Positions 35,371 to 42,990 of a stretch of 64,000 bases of DNA are shown in pieces. Numbering within the stretch: position 1 is the stretch's first letter; every line of letters starts with the position of its first letter. Position numbers and translations under genes: made by a program. The DNA is taken from contig NZ_JAGGPN010000049.1 in assembly GCF_018613795.1 (NCBI RefSeq), forward strand, positions 62,001 through 126,000, written 5' to 3'. This DNA is from Arthrobacter sp. ISL-65. Its GTDB lineage: Bacteria; Actinomycetota; Actinomycetes; Actinomycetales; Micrococcaceae. The notes beneath the pieces are model-generated. The model had not been told where the DNA came from and ran no database searches. It saw only the letters and a list, made by a program, of their open reading frames with translations.

Positions 35371-35724
35371 ATGAGCAACACCAGCATGAGCAACACGGCC
35401 ATGAGCAGCAACACACTGACCGTCGTCGACCGCGAAGGCGCCACCCATGACCTCGAATGGGAGCCGGACCAGAGCATGATGGAGGCCCTGCGGGACAACG
35501 ACCTGCCCGTGCTGGCATCGTGCGGCGGCACCGCCTCCTGTGCCACCTGCCATGTGTTCTTGGAGCAGGACGTCTTCTCTACCTTGGAAGAGCGCAGCGA
35601 GGACGAACTCGAGCTGCTCGTGGAGGCCGAGGGCTACCGGGAATGCGGCTCGAGGCTCTCCTGCCAAGTGGGCTTCAGCCGGGACCTCAACGGGGTCACC
35701 GTGACGCTGGCCCCTGAGGACTAG
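35371..35724 (+). CDS. [2Fe-2S] ferredoxin (putidaredoxin type)
   Basis: 117 residues. The cluster ligands are Cys51, Cys57 and Cys60 (C-x5-C-x2-C) plus Cys98 in SRLSCQV, the adrenodoxin/putidaredoxin pattern. It lies 10 bp after the reductase stop with an AAGGAAA site. The first 14 residues are three imperfect repeats of a 15-nt unit, each with its own ATG (35371, 35386, 35401); only the first has a good ribosome-binding site. It should be the direct electron donor of the P450. Confidence 0.93.
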   Translation: MSNTSMSNTAMSSNTLTVVDREGATHDLEWEPDQSMMEALRDNDLPVLASCGGTASCATCHVFLEQDVFSTLEERSEDELELLVEAEGYRECGSRLSCQVGFSRDLNGVTVTLAPED

Positions 35725-35732
35725 ACGCCCGA

Positions 35733-35806
35733 CGGCCGATACGACGGTTCCCCGCCCACACGACGTTGCGCAACGTCTAGTGGGCGGGGAACCGTCGAAA
35801 CGGCCG
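35733..35806. repeat. Palindromic element, copy B (right edge of the catabolic island)
   Basis: 26-nt arms with two mismatches surround the same GACGTTGCGCAACGTC palindrome (35762-35777) as copy A. Where the copies differ next to the centre, copy B carries AC on one side and GT on the other, so the stem is extended by matching changes, which suggests that pairing matters. It starts 9 bp after the ferredoxin stop and ends 19 bp before the stop of the convergent acVLRF1 gene. Confidence 0.9.
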
Positions 35807-35825
35807 CTTCTCCCGCAGCAGGGCG

Positions 35826-36500
35826 CTACCTTCCGGGCGGGTCCGTCACTGTCACCCGCACCGCGCAGGCGTCCGCTGCGGCCTTCTTCAGGACAGCCGC
35901 ACGGGGATCGGGAACATCAAGGTAGGCCAGGCGCGGCAGGCCTGCCCAGGGCTTAAGGGCAGGGTGCGCCAGGACTTCGTCGGCCAGGCCGCGGTCGCCG
36001 CCCGGGAGGATGTACTCGAAGGCCTGGCCGCCAAACACAAGCCGTGCCTGCTCCGCCACCGCCTCCACCACGGCATCCGCCTGGTTGGCGCGGCGGCGGG
36101 CGAACCTCTGCTGCGACTGGCCGCCGGCGGCGGTGCGGGACTGCACATACTTGGAACCGGTCTTGGCGGCGAGGATGGTCCCCTCGCTGGCCACGGCCAC
36201 GCCGTATCCTCCGCGGCGGACCAGGACCAGGCCGAGCGTGCGCGGCTGGGAAGCCAGGGAAGCCAGACGTTCCACGAGGCCGGATCCCCGCCCCGGCCGG
36301 CCGTCGTCCGGCCACGGTGCCACCAGCAGTGCGGTGGCACCGTCTGCGGCAGCCAGCCGTATGCCGTCGTCGTGGTCCTCATACTCCAGGTCACCGTGGC
36401 TGGCGGCGAACCGTTCAACCCATCCGGCCAGCCGCGGACCGGGGACGAGCGCGGTCCTGGTGGACACCGGACGTCCCTGCGTCGGACGGCTGCCTGGCAT
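35826..36500 (-). CDS. acVLRF1 family peptidyl-tRNA hydrolase / release factor-like protein
   Basis: 224 residues from ATG 36500, which has AGGGA at good spacing. The fold is eRF1-like: the key loop KYVQSRTAAGGQSQQRFARR contains the GxxQ-type glutamine pattern of VLRF1 (Vms1/ANKZF1-like) release factors, which cleave peptidyl-tRNA on rescued large ribosomal subunits. An alternative N-terminal ATG lies 6 nt upstream but has no spacing to the site. It is separated from the divergent rarA gene by 60 bp. The actinobacterial family is known; its precise physiological role is less well described. Confidence 0.82.
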   Translation of the reverse strand: MPGSRPTQGRPVSTRTALVPGPRLAGWVERFAASHGDLEYEDHDDGIRLAAADGATALLVAPWPDDGRPGRGSGLVERLASLASQPRTLGLVLVRRGGYGVAVASEGTILAAKTGSKYVQSRTAAGGQSQQRFARRRANQADAVVEAVAEQARLVFGGQAFEYILPGGDRGLADEVLAHPALKPWAGLPRLAYLDVPDPRAAVLKKAAADACAVRVTVTDPPGR

Positions 36501-36560
36501 CGCCATTCCCTGCTTTCGTGGCCGGATTTTTCCTGCTGATTCTAGAAGTAGCCTATCTAT

Positions 36561-38033
36561 GTGGATGATCTCTTTGGTTCGGCGGCACAGGACAGCGACG
36601 ACGGCGACAACGACGCCGACGGCGACGCTGCCGAATCGGCCCAGTCCCGATCGGCCCAGGCCCGGACCAGCCAGTCCCGTTCCACGCAGCCGCGCAGCCC
36701 GCTGGCGGTCAGGATGCGTCCCCGCACGGTGGACGAGGTGGTGGGCCAGCAGCATCTGCTGGGCCAGGGTTCGCCGCTGCGGCAGCTGGCAGCCGGTGCC
36801 GATGCCGCCGGTCCGGCTGGCCCCAGCTCGCTGATCCTGTGGGGGCCGCCGGGGACCGGGAAGACCACGCTGGCCCACGTGATCGCGCGGGGACCCGGGC
36901 GCAAGTTCGTGGAACTGTCCGCCATCACCGCCGGGGTCAAGGATGTCCGCCGCGTCATGGACGACGCCCTGACCGCCCGTGACCTGTACAAGACCACCAC
37001 CGTCCTGTTCCTCGACGAGATCCACCGCTTCAACAAGGCGCAGCAGGACGCGCTGCTGCCCGGCGTCGAAAAGGGCTGGGTGGTCCTGGTGGCGGCAACG
37101 ACGGAGAATCCTTCGTTTTCGGTGGTGTCGCCGCTGCTGTCCCGCTCCCTGCTACTGACGCTCAAGCCGCTCACCGACGCGGACATCGAGGGCCTGTTGG
37201 TGCGGGCCGTCGAGGATTCCCGCGGGCTGAACGGCAACGTCCGGCTCAGCGACGAGGCCCTGGAACATCTCGTCCGGCTTTCCGGCGGGGACGCCCGCCG
37301 GGCGCTGACCGCGCTGGAAGCCGCGGCCGGCGTCGCGTTCGGTGACGCGGACGACGTCGAAAGTTCCGGTGCGCGGGGAGGTGACGCTGAGCAGCCGGTC
37401 ACCGTGGAGCTGCAGCACACCGAGCGTGCCCTGGACGCCGCAGCCGTCCGTTATGACCGCGCCGGGGACCAGCACTACGACGTGGCCAGCGCGTTCATCA
37501 AGTCCATCCGCGGGTCCGACGTGGATGCGGCACTGCACTATCTCGCACGGATGCTGGAGGCGGGGGAGGACCCGCGCTTTGTCGCCCGGCGGATCGTGAT
37601 CTCGGCTGCGGAGGACGTGGGAATGGCGGATCCGACCGCGCTGCAGACCGCGGTGGCCGCGGCGCAGGCCGTCCAGCTCATCGGAATGCCCGAAGGCCGG
37701 ATTGTCCTCGCCGAGGCGGTGGTCCACCTGGCCACGGCGCCAAAGTCCAACGCGGCCTACATGGGCATCAACAAGGCGATCGCGGACGTGCGGGCGGGAC
37801 TGGGCAACGGGATCCCGGCGCACCTGCGCGACGCGCACTATCCCGGGTCCAAGCAGCTCGGCCACGGGGTGGGCTACAAGTACGCCCATGATGCGCCGCA
37901 TTCGGTGGCCGCCCAGCAGTATCCGCCGGACGACCTCGTGGGCCGCGACTACTACGAGCCCACGGCCAACGGTGCGGAGCGGGACATCGCCGTCCGGCTT
38001 GAGCGGCTGCGGAAGATCATCCGGGGCCAGTGA
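36561..38033 (+). CDS. rarA: Replication-associated recombination protein A (RarA/MgsA)
   Basis: 490 residues from GTG 36561 (MDDLFGSAAQDS). RarA is an AAA+ ATPase of the clamp-loader type acting at stalled forks. MRPRTVDEVVGQQHLL is diagnostic, with Walker A GPPGTGKTTL, Walker B LFLDEIHRFNKAQQD, sensor 1 AATTENPSF, and the C-terminal tetramerisation domain ending LGHGVGYKYAHD. The Asp/Gln-rich stretch after the first residues is variable in actinobacteria. A 170-bp gap with no recognised element follows before rpsD. Confidence 0.94.
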   Translation: MDDLFGSAAQDSDDGDNDADGDAAESAQSRSAQARTSQSRSTQPRSPLAVRMRPRTVDEVVGQQHLLGQGSPLRQLAAGADAAGPAGPSSLILWGPPGTGKTTLAHVIARGPGRKFVELSAITAGVKDVRRVMDDALTARDLYKTTTVLFLDEIHRFNKAQQDALLPGVEKGWVVLVAATTENPSFSVVSPLLSRSLLLTLKPLTDADIEGLLVRAVEDSRGLNGNVRLSDEALEHLVRLSGGDARRALTALEAAAGVAFGDADDVESSGARGGDAEQPVTVELQHTERALDAAAVRYDRAGDQHYDVASAFIKSIRGSDVDAALHYLARMLEAGEDPRFVARRIVISAAEDVGMADPTALQTAVAAAQAVQLIGMPEGRIVLAEAVVHLATAPKSNAAYMGINKAIADVRAGLGNGIPAHLRDAHYPGSKQLGHGVGYKYAHDAPHSVAAQQYPPDDLVGRDYYEPTANGAERDIAVRLERLRKIIRGQ

Positions 38034-38203
38034 GGTTCTGGTAAGCTTGATCGTTGTCTGGCAAGGCGCGGACGCACAATCCACCAAATTTCTTATTTGA
38101 TGAGGTTATGCCTGTGCCCAGTAGCAAAAGGCAGCGGTTGGCCGATGCTCTCCATCTGGGAGGCCAGTAACACTGACACACCGCAGATATTGGAAGGACA
38201 CAA

Positions 38204-38830
38204 GTGGCTAACAACACTCGTGCTCGCCGTACCGCACGCCTCTCGCGTGCACTCGGCATCGCTCTGACCCCCAAGGCCGCCAAGTACATGGAGCGCCGTC
38301 CGTACGGCCCCGGCGAGCATGGCCGTGCCCGCAAGAAGCAGGACTCCGACTACGCCGTACGTCTGCGCGAAAAGCAGCGTCTGCGCGCCCAGTACGGCAT
38401 CCGCGAAGCCCAGATGACCCGTGCCTTCGAAGAAGCACGCCGCACCAAGGGCCTGACCGGTGAAAACCTGATCGAACTGCTCGAAATGCGTCTCGACGCC
38501 CTCGTGCTGCGTGCAGGCTTCGCCCGCACCATCGCCCAGGCCCGCCAGCTGGTTGTGCACCGCCACATCCTGGTTGACGGCATCCGCGTTGACCGCCCGT
38601 CGTTCCGCGTCGGCGAAGGCCAGCTCGTCCACGTGCACAGCCGCAGCGAGACCATGGTCCCGCTCCAGGTTGCAGCAGCCGGCGCGCACCGCGACGTCCT
38701 GCCCCAGGTTCCGGCCTACCTGGACGTCAAGCTTGACGCCCTGCAGGCACGCCTGGTCCGCCGCCCGAAGCGCTCCGAGGTCCCCGTGACCTGCGAAGAG
38801 CAGCTCGTCGTCGAATTCTACGCACGCTAA
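38204..38830 (+). CDS. rpsD: 30S ribosomal protein S4
   Basis: 208 residues. It starts ANNTRARRTARLSRALGI after GTG 38204, which has a GGAAGGAC site. The S4 RNA-binding domain covers about residues 95-160 (MRLDALVLRAGFARTIAQARQLVVHRHI). S4 is a primary 16S rRNA binder. It stands alone here rather than with rpsK/rpsM/rpoA, which is usual in actinobacteria. The leader 38034-38203 might carry autoregulatory structure, but I see no recognisable motif. A strong terminator follows. Confidence 0.96.
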   Translation: MANNTRARRTARLSRALGIALTPKAAKYMERRPYGPGEHGRARKKQDSDYAVRLREKQRLRAQYGIREAQMTRAFEEARRTKGLTGENLIELLEMRLDALVLRAGFARTIAQARQLVVHRHILVDGIRVDRPSFRVGEGQLVHVHSRSETMVPLQVAAAGAHRDVLPQVPAYLDVKLDALQARLVRRPKRSEVPVTCEEQLVVEFYAR

Positions 38831-38843
38831 ATTCCGGCAGCGT

Positions 38844-38888
38844 ATACAAAGAAGCCCGTGGCAAGCGCCGCGGGCTTCTTTGTATGTA
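38844..38888 (+). terminator. Terminator after rpsD
   Basis: A perfect 15-bp stem, ATACAAAGAAGCCCG (38844-38858) with its complement at 38871-38885, has a 12-nt loop. The A-rich 5' and T-rich 3' ends of the stem would also work in reverse. Confidence 0.9.
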
Positions 38889-38974
38889 AGGTACTCGGGG
38901 GACATTTGCGGCTGCAGCAGTTTGGCCGCCGCGCCCCGGTACGGTTCCACGGAGTTTCAAGGAGATGAACGTCT

Positions 38975-39349
38975 ATGTCTGGTGGCGATATTGCCGGCCT
39001 GATCGCGGCCGGGGTATTTGCGCTCCTGGTCCTGTTGCTTGCTGTGCCCATCCTCAAGCTGGGGCGGGTGTTCGACGAAGTGCGGACATCCATCCGCTCC
39101 ATCAGCGACGGCGCCACCCCGCTCATGGACGAGGTCACCGCGACAGTCTCCACCACTAACCAGCAGCTGAAGAAAGTGGACGGCATTGCCTCCAACGTTT
39201 CGGATGCCTCGGCCAACATCTCCGCGCTGTCCTCCCTCGTGGCCGCGACAGTTGGTTCGCCGCTGATCAAGGTGGCCGCGTTCAGCTACGGCGTCCGTTC
39301 CGCATTCGCCGCCCGCAAGAAGCCCGCCACCGGCCGCCGCAGCCGCTAA
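38975..39349 (+). CDS. DUF948 domain-containing membrane protein
   Basis: 124 residues. A single N-terminal membrane segment (IAGLIAAGVFALLVLLLAVPIL, cut from about residues 6-27) is followed by a helical domain with Ser/Thr/Val heptads (VTATVSTTNQQLKKVDGIA). This matches the DUF948 family of small actinobacterial and firmicute membrane proteins of unknown role. It has an AAGGAG site. It lies between rpsD and alaS, together with the next small gene, an arrangement often seen in actinobacteria. Confidence 0.85.
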   Translation: MSGGDIAGLIAAGVFALLVLLLAVPILKLGRVFDEVRTSIRSISDGATPLMDEVTATVSTTNQQLKKVDGIASNVSDASANISALSSLVAATVGSPLIKVAAFSYGVRSAFAARKKPATGRRSR

Positions 39350-39368
39350 GCCCACCCGGAGAACTGAA

Positions 39369-39599
39369 ATGAAACGACTTGTCTGGATGGGAATCGGCGT
39401 GGCCATCGGGGTCATCGCGTTCCGCAAGGTCACCGAGGCGCAGTCCGCGCTCGGTCCCGAAGGCCTGAACCGGGCCGTGGGCCGCCTCGCCGACGGCGTC
39501 TACGACTTCGCCGACGCCGTCCGCGCCGGCATGCGCGAACGGGAAACGGACCTTCGCGCCGCGCTGGGTGTTGAATCCCAGGACCTCGCCCGCCGCTAA
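39369..39599 (+). CDS. Small hypothetical membrane-associated protein (76 aa)
   Basis: 76 residues. MKRLVWMGIGVAIGVIAFRKV looks like a short N-terminal membrane anchor; the rest is an amphipathic, charged helix (FADAVRAGMRERETDLRAAL). It lies 19 bp after the DUF948 gene and probably shares its transcript. Similar small ORFs precede alaS in related genomes; function unknown. Confidence 0.75.
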   Translation: MKRLVWMGIGVAIGVIAFRKVTEAQSALGPEGLNRAVGRLADGVYDFADAVRAGMRERETDLRAALGVESQDLARR

Positions 39600-39645
39600 A
39601 CGCGCGAGAATTAAAACCTGCAGTGCCGTCCAACACCGGAACTGC

Positions 39646-39658
39646 GTTTGAATCAAAC
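39646..39658. promoter_or_regulatory. Palindrome upstream of alaS
   Basis: GTTTGA-A-TCAAAC, a perfect 6-1-6 inverted repeat, lies 48 bp before the alaS start in the 106-bp gap. It is AT-rich in a GC-rich context. Possible operator; no regulator is known to me for this site. Confidence 0.3.
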
Positions 39659-39705
39659 TGTCACGCGCCAGCATGCGTGAACCAAGAAGGGTAAGTAATC
39701 AGCTC

Positions 39706-42384
39706 ATGAAGTCGCAGGAGATCACAAAGCGCTGGGTGGATTTTTTCGTCAGCAAAGGCCACACGGCGGTTCCCTCCGCATCGCTGGTCTCCAGCGACCC
39801 CTCCCTGCTGTTCACGGTTGCCGGCATGGTTCCGTTCATCCCGTACCTGACCGCGCGCGAGGAACCGCCCTACTCCCGGGCCACCAGCGTCCAGAAGTGC
39901 ATCCGCACCGGTGACATTGAGGAAGTGGGCAAGACCGCCCGCCACGGCACCTTCTTCCAGATGTGCGGCAACTTCTCCTTCGGGGACTACTTCAAGGAAG
40001 ACGCCATCAAGTTCGCGTGGGAGCTGCTCACCACCAGCGTCGCCGACGGCGGGTACGGACTTCCGCCGGAGCTTCTGTGGGTGACCGTCTACGAAGAGGA
40101 CGACGAAGCCGAGGAACTCTGGCTCAAGAACACCGGAGTGCCCGCAGAGCGCATCCAGCGCATGGGCAAGTCGGACAACTACTGGTCCACCGGCCAGCCC
40201 GGCCCGGCCGGCCCCTGCTCGGAGATCTACTACGACCGCGGCCCGGCCTACGGCGTTGAGGGCGGACCCATCGCCGACGAGAACCGCTACGTGGAGATCT
40301 GGAACCTCGTGTTCATGCAGTACCAGATAGACAACGTCCGCTCGAAGGTCGAGTTCGACATCATGGGCGAACTGCCCAAGAAGAACATCGACACGGGCCT
40401 GGGCATGGAACGCCTCGCCATGATCCTGCAGGACGTCGAGAACATGTACGAGACCGACCAGGTGCGCCCGGTCATCGACATGGCCGCCAAGCTCTCGGGC
40501 AGGGAATACACCTCCGCCGAGACGGAGGATGACCCGCACCACACCGATGACGTCCGCATGCGCGTTGTTGCCGACCACATCCGTTCGGCCCTGATGCTCA
40601 TCGCCGACGGCGTCACGCCCTCCAACGAAGGCCGCGGCTACGTGCTGCGACGCCTCATCCGCCGTGCGGTCCGCTCCATGCGCCTGCTGGGCGTGGAACA
40701 GGCCTGCCTGCCGGACCTGCTGCCCGCCTCGCGCGACGCCATGAAGGGCGTGTACCCCATCGTGGACACGGACTTCGACCGCATAAGCCGGATCGCCTAC
40801 GCCGAAGAGAAGGCGTTCCTGCGCACCATCGCTTCCGGCACCGCCCGGCTTGAGGATGCCGTCAACGAATCCAAGGCTGCCGGGCGTCCCCTTTCCGGCG
40901 CCGACGCATTCGCGCTGCACGACACCTACGGCTTCCCCATCGACCTGACGCTCGAAATGGCCGAGGAAGCCGGCCTGAAGGTGGACGAACCCGAGTTCCG
41001 CAAGCTCATGCTCGAGCAGCGCCAGCGCGCCCAGGCCGACGCCAAAGGCAAGAAGGGCGGCCACGCCGACCTCTCCGCCTTCCAGGAACTCCTGGCAGAA
41101 GGCGAAACCGTCTTCACCGGCTACACCGACCTCGAGGGCGAGTCCCGGGTCCGCGGCATCCTCAGCCGCGGCAGCAAGGTGTCCCAGGCAGCCACCGGCG
41201 ACGAAATCGAACTCGTGCTCGCCGAGACCCCGTTCTACGCCGAGGCCGGCGGCCAGGCAGCCGACACCGGGCTGATCACCGGCGACGGATTCGTCGTCGA
41301 GGTCCTGGACGTCCAGCGTCCGATCAAGGGCCTGAGCGTGCACAAGGCCATCGTCCGCGAAGGCGAGATCGCCTCGGACGCACTGGTCCGTGCCGCGGTG
41401 GACCGCGAACGGCGCCACGCTGCAGAGCAGGCGCACACCGGAACGCACATCGTTCACGCGGCGCTGCACCAGATCCTCGGCCCGCAGGCCACCCAGCGCG
41501 GTTCGTTCAACAAGGCCGGGTACCTCCGGTTCGACTTCGCCTGGGGTGAAGGGCTCAGCGCCGCCACCAAGTCCGAGGTCGAGGAAGTCTCCAACCTCGC
41601 CATCCGGAACAACTTCCACGTGGACACCAAGGTCATGGGCCTCGCCGAGGCCAAGGCTCTCGGCGCCATGGCGCTGTTTGGCGAGAACTACGGCAGCGAG
41701 GTCCGGGTTGTGGAGATCGACGGCGCGTGGTCCCGCGAGCTGTGCGGCGGCACCCACGTGTCCAACACGTCCCTGATCGGCAGCCTGTCCCTGCTCGGGG
41801 AGCAGTCCGTCGGATCCGGAAACCGCCGCGTCGAGGCGTTCGTGGGCATGGACGCCTTCCGGCACCTGGCCGCCGAACGTGCCCTCGTGACCGAACTCAC
41901 CGAGATGCTCAAGGTGCCGTCCGGGCAGCTGGCAGACCGGATCTCCGCGACCCTCACCAAGCTGAAGGCCACGGAAAAGGAACTCGAGCGGCTCCGGAAG
42001 GAACAGCTCGCGGCCGCTGCCGCCCAGCTCGCCGGAACCGCCGTGGACGCCGCCGGCGTCCGGGTCATCGCGCACGATGCCGGCCAGGTCAGCGGTGCCG
42101 ACGACATCCGTGGTCTGGCCCTGGACCTACGCAACCGGCTCGGCTCGGAAGCCTCCACGGTTGCCGTGGCCGGCGTCAGCAATGACCGCCCGGTCATCCT
42201 GGTGGCCACCAATGAAGCCGCCCGTGAAGCCGGAGTCAAGGCCGGCGCGCTGGTCCGGCTCGCCGCCGGGATCCTCGGTGGCGGCGGTGGCGGCAAGGAC
42301 GACGTGGCCCAGGGTGGCGGCACCGACGCCTCCAAGGTCGGCGCCGCACTGTCCGCCGTCGTCGATGCCGTCACCAGGCGCTAA
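39706..42384 (+). CDS. alaS: Alanine--tRNA ligase
   Basis: 892 residues from ATG 39706 (MKSQEITKRWVDFF). An upstream in-frame ATG at 39673 would add 11 residues and is less likely because family alignments begin at MKSQEI. Catalytic class II core: SVQKCIRTGDIEEVG, FFQMCGNFSFGDYFK. The editing domain's metal site includes the HxxxH-type AHTGTHIVH and CGGTH motifs. The C-terminal coiled-coil and DHHA1 domain ends with a glycine-rich GGGGGGKDDVAQGGG. It is followed 6 bp later by ruvX. Confidence 0.96.
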   Translation: MKSQEITKRWVDFFVSKGHTAVPSASLVSSDPSLLFTVAGMVPFIPYLTAREEPPYSRATSVQKCIRTGDIEEVGKTARHGTFFQMCGNFSFGDYFKEDAIKFAWELLTTSVADGGYGLPPELLWVTVYEEDDEAEELWLKNTGVPAERIQRMGKSDNYWSTGQPGPAGPCSEIYYDRGPAYGVEGGPIADENRYVEIWNLVFMQYQIDNVRSKVEFDIMGELPKKNIDTGLGMERLAMILQDVENMYETDQVRPVIDMAAKLSGREYTSAETEDDPHHTDDVRMRVVADHIRSALMLIADGVTPSNEGRGYVLRRLIRRAVRSMRLLGVEQACLPDLLPASRDAMKGVYPIVDTDFDRISRIAYAEEKAFLRTIASGTARLEDAVNESKAAGRPLSGADAFALHDTYGFPIDLTLEMAEEAGLKVDEPEFRKLMLEQRQRAQADAKGKKGGHADLSAFQELLAEGETVFTGYTDLEGESRVRGILSRGSKVSQAATGDEIELVLAETPFYAEAGGQAADTGLITGDGFVVEVLDVQRPIKGLSVHKAIVREGEIASDALVRAAVDRERRHAAEQAHTGTHIVHAALHQILGPQATQRGSFNKAGYLRFDFAWGEGLSAATKSEVEEVSNLAIRNNFHVDTKVMGLAEAKALGAMALFGENYGSEVRVVEIDGAWSRELCGGTHVSNTSLIGSLSLLGEQSVGSGNRRVEAFVGMDAFRHLAAERALVTELTEMLKVPSGQLADRISATLTKLKATEKELERLRKEQLAAAAAQLAGTAVDAAGVRVIAHDAGQVSGADDIRGLALDLRNRLGSEASTVAVAGVSNDRPVILVATNEAAREAGVKAGALVRLAAGILGGGGGGKDDVAQGGGTDASKVGAALSAVVDAVTRR

Positions 42385-42390
42385 CAAACC

Positions 42391-42990
42391 GTGACTTCTT
42401 CCGCTGAGCCGCACGTCCACCCCCGGGGCATCAAACTGGGGGTGGACGTGGGGACCGTCCGCGTCGGCGTCGCCATCTGCGACCGGGACGAGATCCTGGC
42501 CACACCGCTGAAGACTCTGGACCGGAATCCCAAGAAGAATTCGGATGTCCGGGTCATTGCCGCCCTGGCCTCGGACCGGGGAGCCGTGCAGATATTTGTG
42601 GGCCTGCCACGGACCATGAAAGGCGAGGAACACGCCTCAGCCCGCATGGCCACGGAGTACGCACAGCTGCTGGCTGACGAGCTGGAGCGAGCCGGTTCGG
42701 ACGTTCCGGTACACCTGGTTGACGAACGGCTCAGCACCGTCACGGCCCACCGCAACCTTCACGAAGCTGGCATGAGCAGCAAAAATCACCGTAAAGTGGT
42801 GGATCAGGTTGCGGCTGCGGGAATCTTGCAGCACGCCATCGACATGCAAAAAGCCAGGGGAACGGATGTGGGGAGCCGTGTGCGCGCGCTTCCCCGTGCG
42901 GGGCTGCCCGGACACGCCGCCGCAGGTATTGCTGAACGGCCTGACCCGGAAAAGGAAACACAATCTTCAGAGGATGGAAAGCTACAGTGA
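42391..42990 (+). CDS. ruvX: Holliday junction resolvase-like RuvX (YqgF)
   Basis: 199 residues from GTG 42391. RNase H-like fold with GVDVGTVRVGVAICD near the N terminus, VGLPRTMKGEE, and VDERLSTVTAHRNL. The family is essential in E. coli and linked to pre-16S rRNA 5'-end processing. The C-terminal tail after about residue 165 is extra and polar. The stop overlaps the mltG GTG by 4 bp. Confidence 0.93.
   Translation: MTSSAEPHVHPRGIKLGVDVGTVRVGVAICDRDEILATPLKTLDRNPKKNSDVRVIAALASDRGAVQIFVGLPRTMKGEEHASARMATEYAQLLADELERAGSDVPVHLVDERLSTVTAHRNLHEAGMSSKNHRKVVDQVAAAGILQHAIDMQKARGTDVGSRVRALPRAGLPGHAAAGIAERPDPEKETQSSEDGKLQ

Noticed and set aside
39661..42075. 804-codon open frame antisense to alaS
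   Set aside because: Shadow of alaS; no domain sense in the translation and the + strand protein is complete.
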